Below are positions 32,661 to 42,286 of a stretch of 64,000 nucleotides of DNA, piece after piece; the stretch's first letter is position 1, and each line of letters opens with the position of its first letter. The notes beneath the pieces are model-generated. The model was given only the letters and a program-made list of their open reading frames with translations, searched no databases and was not told the origin of the DNA. The position numbers and the translations under genes were made by a program. This DNA is from Ideonella_A intermedia_A (GTDB taxonomy: Bacteria; Pseudomonadota; Gammaproteobacteria; Burkholderiales; Burkholderiaceae_C), in contig CALRPU020000008.1 in NCBI GenBank assembly GCA_943370175.1, forward strand, positions 62,001-126,000. The letters are read 5' to 3'.

Positions 32661-35302
32661 CGGCCGCCGCACGTTGGGGCGCCGCCTGGCCCTGGTGGCT
32701 GGGCGCGGTGCTGTGGGGGGGTGCCATCGCGTCGGTGGCCATGCTCAATGGGTACCACGTCTTCGTGCTCGCGCAGGTGGCCTTGCTGGCGGTGGTGGGC
32801 ATCGGCCTGAACGTGCTGCTGGGCTTGAGCGGGCAGGTGTCGTTCGGGCACGTGGGCTTTTATGCGCTGGGTGCCTACACGGTGGCCATCCTCACCAGCC
32901 GGGCGGGCCTGAGCTTCTGGCTGGCCTGGCCGCTGGCCACGCTGCTGGCCGGCGGCTGCGGCGCGCTGCTGGCCATTCCCGCGTTGCGGGTGAAGGGCCC
33001 TTATCTCGCGATGGTGACCATCGCCTTCGGCTTCATCGTCGAGCATGGCGCCGCCGAGTGGCGCGGTCTGACCGGCGGACAGAACGGGCTGATGGGCATC
33101 GCAGCACCGTCGCTGTTCGGCGTGTGGCAGGCCGAGCGCGCGGTGGCGGTGCTGGCCCTGCTCAGCGCGGCGGCCTGCCTGGTCGGCTTCACGCTGCTCG
33201 CCCGCAGCGGCTGGGGCGCGGCCATGCGCGCCGTGCGCGACAGCGAAACGGCGGCCGAGTCCATCGGCATCCAGCCGCTGCCGGTCAAGGTGATGGCCTT
33301 TGCGCTGTCGGCGGCGCTGGCCGGTTTGGCCGGGGGCCTGTTCGCGCCGTTGTCGGGGTTTGTGACGCCGGGCAGCTTTGCCTTCGTGCAGTCGATCTTG
33401 TTCGTGCTCGTGGTCATGCTCGGCGGCGCCGGCGCGGTGTTGGGGCCGGTCTACGGGGCCCTGGTGGTGGGCCTGTTGCCCGAGCTGCTGTCGGGCCTGG
33501 AGGAATACCGGCTGTTGTTGTTCGGTGCGTTGTTGATGGTGGTGCTCTGGGTGGCGCCGGGGGGCGTGGCGGCCTTGGTGGCGCGCCTGCACTCGGCCGG
33601 GGTCGCGGCAGCGCAGCGCTGGCGGCGAGCAAGGCCATCGGCCGCGGCGCGGGCCGTGGCACACCCGCCCGTGCCGCCGGCGGCGGGCGCCAGCGACCCC
33701 TCGCTGGCCCAGGCGGATCGGGTTGCCGCGCGCACCGACCCGCCGCTTGGCTTGCCGGCACGACCCCGTCCATCGTTGCAGGCGCGCGCGCTCGGTCGGG
33801 TGTTCGGCGGGGTGCGCGCGGTGCACGCGCTGGATTTGGACGTGGCTCCTGGCGCGGTGACCAGCCTGATCGGCCCCAACGGTGCCGGCAAGACCACGGC
33901 GCTGAACATGCTCAGTGGCTTCTACCTGCCGTCCCACGGCGAGGTGCGCCTGGGCGCGCACCGGCTGGACGGCCAGGCCGCGCACGCCGCGGCGCGGGCG
34001 GGCGTGGCGCGCACCTACCAGACCTCCCAGCTGTTCGGCAGCCTGGGTGTGCTGGAGAACGTGGTGCTGGCGCTCGGCCGCGGGCGCCTGGGGCGTCTGT
34101 GGTCGGCGCAGGCCATGAATGCACCGTCAGCGGTTCAGCGGGCCCGCGGCCTGTTGGCGGCTTGCGGCTACCACGGCGACCTGGCGTGCCCGGCCGCCGA
34201 CCTGCCCCACGTGGACCGCCGGGTCGTCGAAATCGCGCGGGCGCTGGCCACCGACCCCGACGTGCTGTTGCTCGACGAACCCGCCGCGGGCCTGTCGCAG
34301 GAGGACAAGCAGGCGCTGAGCGGGCTCTTGCGGCGCATCGCGCAGGCCGGTGTCGGTGTGCTGCTGGTCGAGCACGACATGGGCCTGGTGATGGGGGTGT
34401 CCGACCGCGTGGTCGTGCTGGACGCTGGCCAGCGGATCGCCGAGGGCAGCCCCGCCGAAGTGCAGGCGGACCCAGCCGTGCTGCGCGCCTACCTGGGCGA
34501 GCCCGGTGCCGCCACGGCGGTGGGCGCGGGCGGGGTGGCGGCCTCGGCCACCGCGGGCCCCGCCCGACCCCTGGCCCGGGACGAGCACGGTCGCCCGGTG
34601 GAGTTGCTGTACGTCGGGCAGCTGCGCACCGGCTACCGGACCGGGCCGGTGCTGCATGGTTTGTCCCTGCGCTTGCGCCAGGGCGAGGTGCTCGCGGTGC
34701 TGGGCGCCAACGGCGCGGGCAAGTCGACGCTGATGCGCGCGCTGGCCGGCCTGCAGCGCCCGGTGCAGGGGGGCATCGCACTGGCGCGCGAAGACCTGGT
34801 GGGCCTGCCGGTCGAGCAGATCGTTGCCCGCGGCCTGGTGCTGGTGCCCGAGGGCCGGCAGGTCTTCCCGGAGCTGAGCGTGCTGGACAACCTGCGCCTG
34901 GGCGCCTTCCTGACCCCCGCGGGCCGCGACCGCCGCGTCGAGGACATGCTGCAGCGATTCCCGCGCCTGCGCGAGCGCCTGCAGCAGCGCGCCGGTTTGC
35001 TGTCCGGCGGCGAGCAACAGATGCTGGCCGTGGCGCGCGGTCTGATGGCCCGGCCGAGGTTGCTGCTGCTGGACGAACCCTCGCTGGGCCTGGCGCCACT
35101 GGTCACGGCGGAGCTGTTCGTTGCGCTTGCCCGCCTGCGCGACGAGGGCATGAGCCTGATCGTCGTCGACCAGGTGGCGGCGCTGGCCTTGGCCGTGGCC
35201 GACCGGGCCCTGGTGCTCGAAGGCGGTCGCGTGCTGGTCGAGGGCACGGCGGCCGAGGTGGCTGCCAACCCCGCCCTGGCGCGGGCCTACCTGGGCCACT
35301 GA
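32657..35302 (+). CDS. Fused LivM permease - LivG ATPase - LivF ATPase
   Basis: 881 aa single frame carrying three normally separate subunits. About 1-320: LivM permease (LNVLLGLSGQVSFGHVGFYALGAY; AVRDSETAAESIGI). About 320-370: Ala/Pro-rich linker. About 375-615: LivG ATPase with Walker A GPNGAGKTT (406-414) and LLLDEPAAGLS. About 655-881: LivF ATPase with Walker A GANGAGKST (from 683), LLSGGEQQMLAVARGL signature and LLLDEPSLGLAP. The first ATPase lacks a textbook LSGGQ: the region before Walker B reads ADLPHVDRRVVEIARAL, as is common for LivG. No frameshift is needed for the fusion. With LivH it would form an asymmetric transporter. Confidence 0.93.
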   Translation: MTAAARWGAAWPWWLGAVLWGGAIASVAMLNGYHVFVLAQVALLAVVGIGLNVLLGLSGQVSFGHVGFYALGAYTVAILTSRAGLSFWLAWPLATLLAGGCGALLAIPALRVKGPYLAMVTIAFGFIVEHGAAEWRGLTGGQNGLMGIAAPSLFGVWQAERAVAVLALLSAAACLVGFTLLARSGWGAAMRAVRDSETAAESIGIQPLPVKVMAFALSAALAGLAGGLFAPLSGFVTPGSFAFVQSILFVLVVMLGGAGAVLGPVYGALVVGLLPELLSGLEEYRLLLFGALLMVVLWVAPGGVAALVARLHSAGVAAAQRWRRARPSAAARAVAHPPVPPAAGASDPSLAQADRVAARTDPPLGLPARPRPSLQARALGRVFGGVRAVHALDLDVAPGAVTSLIGPNGAGKTTALNMLSGFYLPSHGEVRLGAHRLDGQAAHAAARAGVARTYQTSQLFGSLGVLENVVLALGRGRLGRLWSAQAMNAPSAVQRARGLLAACGYHGDLACPAADLPHVDRRVVEIARALATDPDVLLLDEPAAGLSQEDKQALSGLLRRIAQAGVGVLLVEHDMGLVMGVSDRVVVLDAGQRIAEGSPAEVQADPAVLRAYLGEPGAATAVGAGGVAASATAGPARPLARDEHGRPVELLYVGQLRTGYRTGPVLHGLSLRLRQGEVLAVLGANGAGKSTLMRALAGLQRPVQGGIALAREDLVGLPVEQIVARGLVLVPEGRQVFPELSVLDNLRLGAFLTPAGRDRRVEDMLQRFPRLRERLQQRAGLLSGGEQQMLAVARGLMARPRLLLLDEPSLGLAPLVTAELFVALARLRDEGMSLIVVDQVAALALAVADRALVLEGGRVLVEGTAAEVAANPALARAYLGH

Positions 35303-35320
35303 GGTCCGGCCGAGCCGGCC

Positions 35321-35323
<3 letters not shown>
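35300..35323. terminator. Hairpin between convergent livMGF and argF
   Basis: TGAGGTCCGGC (35300-35310), loop CGA, GCCGGCCTCA (35314-35323), with one bulged base. It includes both stop codons. There is no U-run, so termination is only possible, not shown. Confidence 0.3.
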
Positions 35324-36283
<960 letters not shown>

Positions 36284-36317
36284 GGTCGGTGGGGCCACGG
36301 TGGGCCGTTGGGGCCGG

Positions 36318-37550
36318 TCAGGCGGTGGCGGGTTCGGCCAGGAAAGTCTTGATCAACGGGCACAGGATGGCCACCACCTGGGCGGCCTCGTCGGCGTTCA
36401 GGATCAGCGGCGGCACCAGACGCACCACCTTGTCGGCGGTGACGCTGATCAGCAGGCCCGCCGCCATGGCGCGATTCAGCAGCACGCCGCAGGGGCGGTC
36501 CAGCTCAATGCCCAGCATCAGGCCCTGGCCGCGGATTTCGACCACGCCCGCCACCCCGGCGAGCTCACGGGTCAGGCCGTCGCGCAGCGCCGCGCCCACG
36601 GCGGTCGCGTTGGCCAGCAGGCCGTCGGTTTCCATGATGCGCAGCGTTTCGACGCCGGCGCGCATGGCCAGCGGGTTGCCGCCGAAGGTGCTGCCGTGGT
36701 TGCCGGGCCGCAGCACCGTGGCCGCCCGCGGGCCGCACACCACCGCGCCCACCGGCACGCCCGAGCCCAGGCCTTTGGCCAGCGGCATCACGTCCGGGTG
36801 GATGCCCGCCCACTGGTGGGCAAACCAGCGGCCGGTGCGGCCGATGCCGCACTGCACCTCGTCCAGCATCAGCAGCCAGTCCATGCGGTCGCACAGGGCG
36901 CGCAGGGCCTGCAGGAAGTCGACGGTGGCCGGATTGATGCCGCCTTCGCCCTGGATCACTTCCAGGAAGACGGCGGTGATGTTCGGGTGGTCCTGCGCCG
37001 CGGCTTCGATCGCCGCGATGTCGTTCAGCGGCACGCGCACGAAGCCTTCCACCAACGGGCCGAAGCCCGCCTGCACCTTGGGGTTGGCGGTGGCCGACAG
37101 CGTGGCGATGGAGCGGCCATGGAAGGCCTTGTCGAAGACGATGCACTCTGGACGGTCGATGCCCTTGTCGTGGCCGAACTTCCGCGCGATCTTCAGCGCC
37201 GCCTCATTGGCCTCGAGCCCGGTGCTGCAGAAAAAGACGGTGTCCAGGCCCGAGATCTCGCACAGCTTGTCGGCCAGCTGCTCCTGCAAGGGCACGCGGT
37301 AGTAGTTGGACGTGTGGATCAGCTTGGCCACCTGGTCCTGCAGCGCGGGCACGAGCACGGGGTGCGCGTGGCCCAGCGTGTTGACCGCGATGCCCCCCAG
37401 TGCGTCCAGGTAGCGCTTGCCGGCGGTGTCCCACACCCAGCAACCCTGGCCATGCGACAGCGCGATCGGCAAGCGACCGTAGGTGTCCATCACATGCGAA
37501 CCGGGGGTGGCGACGGCGCTCGCCGCGGGCAGCTTCTCGGGTGCGTTCAT
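36318..37550 (-). CDS. argD: Acetylornithine aminotransferase
   Basis: 410 aa class III PLP aminotransferase: YGRLPIALSHGQGCWVWDTAGKRYLDALGGIAVNTLGH, FFCSTGLEANEAALKIAR, FLEVIQGEGGINP, LMLDEVQCGIGRTG, and the PLP Lys in LAKGLGSGVPVGA. It converts N-acetylglutamate semialdehyde to acetylornithine and can also act in lysine synthesis. First gene of argDF; a TAGAAT -10 box lies upstream. Confidence 0.96.
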   Translation of the reverse strand: MNAPEKLPAASAVATPGSHVMDTYGRLPIALSHGQGCWVWDTAGKRYLDALGGIAVNTLGHAHPVLVPALQDQVAKLIHTSNYYRVPLQEQLADKLCEISGLDTVFFCSTGLEANEAALKIARKFGHDKGIDRPECIVFDKAFHGRSIATLSATANPKVQAGFGPLVEGFVRVPLNDIAAIEAAAQDHPNITAVFLEVIQGEGGINPATVDFLQALRALCDRMDWLLMLDEVQCGIGRTGRWFAHQWAGIHPDVMPLAKGLGSGVPVGAVVCGPRAATVLRPGNHGSTFGGNPLAMRAGVETLRIMETDGLLANATAVGAALRDGLTRELAGVAGVVEIRGQGLMLGIELDRPCGVLLNRAMAAGLLISVTADKVVRLVPPLILNADEAAQVVAILCPLIKTFLAEPATA

Positions 37551-37603
37551 GGCAGCTCCACAGGGTGGGCCGGGCGGTAGCCGGGCCGCAGGAAAAGAGC
37601 GCG

Positions 37604-37609
37604 ATTCTA
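37604..37609 (-). promoter_or_regulatory. -10 box of argDF
   Basis: TAGAAT on the minus strand, 54 bases before the argD ATG, in an otherwise G+C-rich stretch. No matching -35 is evident. The other divergent unit (37772) may use CACAAT at 37720-37725. No ARG-box palindrome was recognised. Confidence 0.4.
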
Positions 37610-37771
37610 CGGTCCGGCCCCCGGCGACGGGCCCGCAAGACGGGCCTCGAGCGCGGCGTCAACGCCACGGCTTGCCGCGCGCGGGCGTTCGGGGATGCTG
37701 CGGTGCAGCACATCCGCGGCACAATAGGGGTTGCAGCGCACCGGGCGAACCCGCTGGCTGCCCCATTCCGA

Positions 37772-38092
37772 ATGCCCATTTCCAAGCCGCGCGAATTCAC
37801 GATCCAGGGCGTCACGCTCGATGGCAAGACCTTTCGGCCCAGCGACTGGTCGGAACGCCTGGCCGGCGCCATGTCCTCATTCCGCCCCGGTGGCGGCCGC
37901 GGTGGCCCGGGCGCCTACATCGGCTATTCACCTTACTGTGTGCCGCGGGTCTTCCACGGCGTGAAGTGCGTGATCGTCGACGAGCGGCTGCGCGAGCTGG
38001 AGCCGATGGCCTGGGACTTCGTGATGAACTTTGCCCGCGACAACCAGCTGAAGGTGCTGGAGGGCACGCCGCCTTCGCCAGACGGGGCTTGA
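37772..38092 (+). CDS. DUF3579 family protein
   Basis: 106 aa small soluble protein: FTIQGVTLDGKTFRPSDWSERLAGAMSSF and YSPYCVPRVFHGVKCVIVDERLRELEPMAWDFVMNFARDN. The family is found almost only in betaproteobacteria and commonly next to arginine genes and rpsT, as here. Function unknown. Full length; the start is set by the family N-terminus. Confidence 0.9.
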   Translation: MPISKPREFTIQGVTLDGKTFRPSDWSERLAGAMSSFRPGGGRGGPGAYIGYSPYCVPRVFHGVKCVIVDERLRELEPMAWDFVMNFARDNQLKVLEGTPPSPDGA

Positions 38093-38152
38093 GAGCGGGG
38101 TGATCGCTGGCCCGGTCGCCTGTCAAAGGCGCGGCTCGCCGGGGCATCAGCC

Positions 38153-38183
38153 AAACAAAAAGGGCTTGCAGTGCAAGCCCTTT
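38153..38183 (-). terminator. Rho-independent terminator of rpsT
   Basis: On the minus strand, AAAGGGCTTGCA, one central base, TGCAAGCCCTTT (38183-38159), followed by TT-G-TTT. It is a 12-bp perfect stem with a U-rich tail, 22 bases after the rpsT stop. The + strand lacks a U-run beyond TTT, so it serves rpsT. Confidence 0.85.
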
Positions 38184-38205
38184 GAGTCTGTTTCAACCGA
38201 GATGA

Positions 38206-38505
38206 TCAGGCAGCGGCAAGCGCCTTGATCTTGGCCGACAGGCGGCTCTTGTGGCGGGCGGCCTTGTTCTTGTGGAACAGGCCCTTGTCGGCCACCGAGT
38301 CGATCACGCTTTGCGCCGAGGCGAACAGCGAGCTCGCCTTTTCCTTGTCACCGGTCAACACGGCCTTCTGCACGTTCTTGATGACGGTGCGGAACTTCGA
38401 GCGCAGCGCGGTGTTGGCGGCATTCAGCTTGACGTCCTGGCGAACGCGCTTGCGGCCGGACGCGATGCGGACGGTCTTCTTCTTGGCTTTGGAGGAGGTG
38501 GCCAT
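38206..38505 (-). CDS. rpsT: 30S ribosomal protein S20
   Basis: 99 aa, Lys/Arg/Ala-rich: MATSSKAKKKTVRIASGRKR, NAANTALRSKFRTVIKNVQKAV, and DKGLFHKNKAARHKSRLSAKIKAL. It binds 16S rRNA early in 30S assembly. The start at 38505 is certain from family length; the frame is open far upstream. It is divergent from murJ, monocistronic, and has its own -10 box and terminator. Confidence 0.98.
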   Translation of the reverse strand: MATSSKAKKKTVRIASGRKRVRQDVKLNAANTALRSKFRTVIKNVQKAVLTGDKEKASSLFASAQSVIDSVADKGLFHKNKAARHKSRLSAKIKALAAA

Positions 38506-38538
38506 GTTCTGGTGAGTCTGGGTGAAACAGAGCCCGCG

Positions 38539-38544
38539 AGTATA
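38539..38544 (-). promoter_or_regulatory. -10 box of rpsT
   Basis: TATACT on the minus strand, 33 bases before the rpsT ATG, within ATGTTATACTCGCGGG. The -35 region is weak. Confidence 0.6.
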
Positions 38545-38586
38545 ACATGGGCGGTTTTGCGGCGACAGTCCCCCGCCCACCACCCC

Positions 38587-40143
38587 ATGAACCTGCTGCG
38601 GGCCGCTTCCCTGGTGTCGCTGTTCACGCTGGCGTCTCGCATCACCGGCATGGTGCGCGACCAATTCATGGCCGCCGCCTTCGGCGCCTCGGCCGTCAGC
38701 GACGCCTTCAACGTGGCGTTCCGCATTCCCAACCTGCTGCGCCGGCTGTTCGCCGAGGGCGCGTTCTCGCAAGCGTTCGTGCCCATCCTGGCCGAGACCC
38801 GCACCCGCGAGGGCGACGACGTCACCCAGGCGCTGATCGACGCGGTGGCCACCGTGCTGTTCATGGCCCTGGTGCTGACCTGCGTGCTGGGCATCGTGGC
38901 CGCGCCGGTGCTGGTGTGGCTGTTGGCCTCCGGCCTGGAGCGCCACGACGAGGCGGTGGTGATGACGCGCTGGATGTTCCCCTACATCGGCTTCATGTCG
39001 ATGGTGGCGTTGGCGTCGGGCATCCTGAACACCTGGAAGCACTTTGCGGTGCCGGCGGCCACGCCGGTGCTGCTGAACGTGGCGATGATCGGCGCGGCGT
39101 GGTTCGGTGCGCCGCTGTTCAAGTCCTGGGGCATCGAGCCCATCTACGCGATGGCGGTGGGCGTGGTGGTGGGGGGCGTGCTGCAGCTGGGCGTGCAGTG
39201 GCCCGCCCTGCGCCGGGTGGCGCGGGTGCCCCGCATCCGCATGGACCCGCGGGCGTTGGCCGGTGCCTGGCGACACCCGGGCGTGCGCCGCGTGCTTCAG
39301 CAAATGGCGCCGGCCTTGCTGGGTGTGTCGGTGGCGCAGATTTCGCTGCTGGTCAACACGCAGATTGCCTCGCACCAGGGCACCGGGGCGGTGTCCTGGC
39401 TGTTCTACGCCGACCGCCTGATGGAGTTCCCCACCGGCCTGCTCGGCGTCGCCCTCGGCGTGGTGCTGCTGCCGCAGCTGTCATCCGCCAAGGGCCGCGG
39501 CGACGCCGAGGCCTACAGCGCCTTGCTCGACTGGGGCCTGCGGCTGGTGCTGCTGCTGGCCCTGCCGTGTGCGGTCGCGCTGATGGTGTTCCCGACGCCG
39601 CTGGTCAGCGTGCTGTTCCAGATGGGCAAGTTCGGCGCCAACGACGTGGTGCAGACGGTCAACGCCTTGATGGGCTATGGCGTCGGCTTGGTCGGCTTGA
39701 TCGCCGTGAAGATCCTGGCGCCCGGTTATTACGCGCGCCAGGACATCCGCACCCCGGTGAAGATCGCCGTGGTCGTGCTGCTGCTGACCCAGGCGCTGAA
39801 CCTGGTGCTGGTGCCGCGCTTCGGCCATGCCGGGCTGGCGCTGTCGATCGGCCTGTCGGCCCTGGTGAATGCCACCTGGTTGCTGGTCGGGCTGCTGCGG
39901 CAGGGCGTGTACCGACCGGCCCCCGGCTGGCTTGGCTTCGCCGTGCGGGTGATGCTGGTTTGCGCGGTGATGGGCGCCGGCCTGGCCTGGGCGGCACAGG
40001 CCTTGCCGTGGGTGGGGCTGGCCGCGCACAAAGGGCGTCAGGTGGCGTGGCTGGCCGGCTGCCTCGTCGGCGCCGCAGTCGTCTACTTCGGCGGCTTGAC
40101 GCTGGCCGGCATCCGCTGGCGGTCTTTTTTGCGCAAGGCCTGA
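38587..40143 (+). CDS. murJ: Lipid II flippase MurJ
   Basis: 518 aa MOP-superfamily polytopic protein with about 14 membrane segments. It flips the peptidoglycan precursor lipid II to the periplasm. It has MNLLRAASLVSLFTLASRITGMVRD, AFNVAFRIPNLLRRLFAEGAFSQAFVP (highly conserved) and ILAPGYYARQDIRTPVKIA. The start at 38587 matches the family N-terminus; the rpsT-murJ divergent arrangement is common in betaproteobacteria. Confidence 0.97.
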   Translation: MNLLRAASLVSLFTLASRITGMVRDQFMAAAFGASAVSDAFNVAFRIPNLLRRLFAEGAFSQAFVPILAETRTREGDDVTQALIDAVATVLFMALVLTCVLGIVAAPVLVWLLASGLERHDEAVVMTRWMFPYIGFMSMVALASGILNTWKHFAVPAATPVLLNVAMIGAAWFGAPLFKSWGIEPIYAMAVGVVVGGVLQLGVQWPALRRVARVPRIRMDPRALAGAWRHPGVRRVLQQMAPALLGVSVAQISLLVNTQIASHQGTGAVSWLFYADRLMEFPTGLLGVALGVVLLPQLSSAKGRGDAEAYSALLDWGLRLVLLLALPCAVALMVFPTPLVSVLFQMGKFGANDVVQTVNALMGYGVGLVGLIAVKILAPGYYARQDIRTPVKIAVVVLLLTQALNLVLVPRFGHAGLALSIGLSALVNATWLLVGLLRQGVYRPAPGWLGFAVRVMLVCAVMGAGLAWAAQALPWVGLAAHKGRQVAWLAGCLVGAAVVYFGGLTLAGIRWRSFLRKA

Positions 40144-40151
40144 CGCTGGCG

Positions 40152-40170
40152 AGGCCCGGTTTCGGGCCTT
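40152..40170 (+). terminator. Possible weak terminator after murJ
   Basis: AGGCCCG, loop GTTT, CGGGCCT, then TTTA: a 7-bp GC stem 8 bases after the murJ stop with a very short U-run. It overlaps the presumed promoter region of the next gene. Confidence 0.3.
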
Positions 40171-40183
40171 TACACTCCGACGC

Positions 40184-41068
40184 ATGTCCATGTCGTCGTT
40201 GTTCGATCCGCCCTCTCCATTGGGTTATTTCGGGGCCCTCGTGGCCGACGACATCGGCCTGCCGCTGACCGAAGCCGCCGCATCGCTCGCCCAGGACGAA
40301 GAGCCGGGGCTGGACGTTCAGGCTGTGCTGGCCCAGATCGACGGCCTGTCGGTGCGCTTGCGCCAACGCCTGCCGGCCGACGCGTCGGCGGTGCACCGGC
40401 TGCGCAGCCTCAACCGGTTCTTTTTTCACGAGTTGGGGTTCGGGCCGAACTCCAACAACTTCTACGACCCGGACAACAGCTACCTTCACCGGGTGCTCGC
40501 CACGCGGCGTGGCATCCCCATCAGCCTGGCCCTGATCTACATCGAGCTGGCCAACCACATCGGCTTGCGCGCGGTGGGGGTGTCCTTCCCAGGCCACTTT
40601 CTGGTCAAACTGCGGCTGCAGGGCGGCCCGCAGGCCGGCGAGGTCGTCATCGACCCGGTGAACGGGCATTCGTTGTCGCGTGAACAACTCGACGAGATGG
40701 TGCAGCCCTACAAGCGCCGGCAAGGCCTGGTGGGCGACTTCGATGTGCCGCTGGGTCTGTTTTTGCAGGCCGCACCCGCGCGCGACATCGTCGCGCGGAT
40801 GCTGCGCAACCTGAAGGAGATCCACCGCGCCGCCGAAGACTGGCCTCGGCTGCTGGCCGTGCTCAACCGGCTGGTCGTGCTGCTGCCCGACGCCCACGAG
40901 GAGCGGCGGGACCGTGGTCTGGCCTGGGCCGAGCTGGGTCAGCTGGAGTCGGCGGCGCAGGACCTCGCCCATTACCTGGAACGGTGCCCCGAAGCCGATG
41001 ACCGCGCGCCCCTGCACGAGCGCCTGAGCGAACTGCGCGCCCCGGGCCGCGGACCGCGCCTGCACTGA
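40184..41068 (+). CDS. SirB1 family protein (transglutaminase-like + TPR)
   Basis: 294 aa. The N-terminal transglutaminase-like domain has ALIYIELANHIGLRAVGVSFPGHFLVKLRL, with the conserved His, and NNFYDPDNSYLHRVLATRRGIPISLALIY. A C-terminal tetratricopeptide-like part includes DAHEERRDRGLAWAELGQLESAAQDLAHYLE. The conserved Cys of true transglutaminases is not evident. The family is widespread and without assigned biochemistry, despite the name SirB1 from Salmonella. TACACT at 40171-40176 would put the transcript start almost at the ATG, so a leaderless mRNA or a downstream start (40190) is possible. Confidence 0.88.
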   Translation: MSMSSLFDPPSPLGYFGALVADDIGLPLTEAAASLAQDEEPGLDVQAVLAQIDGLSVRLRQRLPADASAVHRLRSLNRFFFHELGFGPNSNNFYDPDNSYLHRVLATRRGIPISLALIYIELANHIGLRAVGVSFPGHFLVKLRLQGGPQAGEVVIDPVNGHSLSREQLDEMVQPYKRRQGLVGDFDVPLGLFLQAAPARDIVARMLRNLKEIHRAAEDWPRLLAVLNRLVVLLPDAHEERRDRGLAWAELGQLESAAQDLAHYLERCPEADDRAPLHERLSELRAPGRGPRLH

Positions 41069-41097
41069 GGCCGGCCGTGGCATGACCCGGGCCACCT

Positions 41098-41103
41098 TAG
41101 AAT
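41098..41103 (+). promoter_or_regulatory. -10 box upstream of the AI-2E-type permease
   Basis: TAGAAT, 121 bases before the permease ATG in the longest gap of this run (41069-41224). It would serve the run permease-hda-HAD-pcnB-folK. The -35 is unclear. Confidence 0.4.
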
Positions 41104-41224
41104 CCGGTGCTTTGCGCGGTCTGCCCGGTCGGTTGTCAAGCCGCCCCGTGCATCGCTTCCACCGCCGCACCGACCCGCCGGCCGCGCGGCGCGGCGCCGG
41201 CTCCCGCTCCCCCCGCCTGCACGC

Positions 41225-42286
41225 ATGAACCGTTCGACCTTCCAACGCCGCAACCTCATCTGGTTGGCCGTTGGCGTCGCCGCCTTGCTGCTGCTTTGGC
41301 TGCTGTCGCCGGTGCTCACGCCTTTCATCGTGGCCGCGGTGCTGGCCTATGCGCTGCACCCGGCGGTCGAGGCGCTGGCGCGCCGCCGCGTTCCCCGGGT
41401 GGTGGCCGTGGTGCTGGTCGAAGTCGCGATGATCGTCGCCGTGCTGCTGGTGCTGTTGCTGATGGTGCCCATCTTGTCCAAGGAATTGCCGCTGCTGCGC
41501 GAGCAGATTCCCCTGCTGGCCGACCGCGCCAACCAGACGCTGGTGCCGCTGCTCAAGCAATACGGCGTCAACGTGGCGCTGGACACCGCCAGCATCAAGG
41601 CCTTCGTGCTGAAGTACCTGAACGCCAACCTCGAGGACTGGTTGGCCACCGTGCTCAGTTCGGCGCGCATCGGGGGCAGCATCGTGCTCGCGTTGGTGGG
41701 CAACCTCGTGCTGATCCCGGTGGTGCTGTTCTATCTGCTGCTCGACTGGACCGCGCTGGGCGAGCGCGCGGGCGCGTTGATTCCGCCGCGGCTGCGGCCG
41801 GCGGTGCAGGGTTTCCTGGACGAGTGCGATGAGGTGCTCGGCCAGTACCTGCGCGGTCAGCTGCTGGTGATGGGGCTGCTGGCCGTGGGCTACAGCATCG
41901 GCCTGGCACTGTTCGGCTTCGATCTCGCGGTGCCGGTGGGCGTGTTCACTGGCCTGGCCATCTTCATTCCCTACCTGGGCTACGGCCTCGGGCTGCTGCT
42001 GGCGCTGCTCGCCGGCATCCTGCAGTTTCAGGGCTGGTACGGCGTGGTGGCGGTGGCGGTGGTCTATGGCATCGGCCAGTTCGTTGAAAGCATGGTGCTG
42101 ACACCGCGCCTGGTGGGGGAGCGCATCGGCCTGAACCCCCTGATGGTGATCTTTGCGCTGCTGGCCTTTGGTCACCTGTTCGGCTTCGTCGGGGTGCTGA
42201 TCGCCTTGCCGGTCGGGGCCTTGATCGTGGTGGCGGTGCGCCGCTTGCGTGGCGCCTACCTCGCCAGCGCGCTGTACCGGGGTTGA
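41225..42286 (+). CDS. AI-2E transporter family protein (PerM/YdiK type)
   Basis: 353 aa inner-membrane protein with about eight segments, including an N-terminal pair (about 10-30, 35-52) and the conserved FIPYLGYGLGLLLALLAGILQF and GERIGLNPLMVIFALLAFGHLFGFVGVLIALPVGA. The family name comes from E. coli TqsA, but most members have other or unknown roles (YdiK/PerM). Position in front of hda is typical for betaproteobacteria. The stop overlaps the hda start (TGATG). Confidence 0.92.
   Translation: MNRSTFQRRNLIWLAVGVAALLLLWLLSPVLTPFIVAAVLAYALHPAVEALARRRVPRVVAVVLVEVAMIVAVLLVLLLMVPILSKELPLLREQIPLLADRANQTLVPLLKQYGVNVALDTASIKAFVLKYLNANLEDWLATVLSSARIGGSIVLALVGNLVLIPVVLFYLLLDWTALGERAGALIPPRLRPAVQGFLDECDEVLGQYLRGQLLVMGLLAVGYSIGLALFGFDLAVPVGVFTGLAIFIPYLGYGLGLLLALLAGILQFQGWYGVVAVAVVYGIGQFVESMVLTPRLVGERIGLNPLMVIFALLAFGHLFGFVGVLIALPVGALIVVAVRRLRGAYLASALYRG

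Noticed and set aside
30366..32672. Upstream extension of the hydrolase frame opposite the transporter genes
   Set aside because: The hydrolase family N-terminus begins at 30365; the extension is antisense to livJ and livH.
33600..33780. Possible frameshift joining livM to livG
   Set aside because: The linker is in frame, Ala/Pro-rich and without a hidden start, stop or ribosome-binding site, so a natural fusion is more likely than an error.
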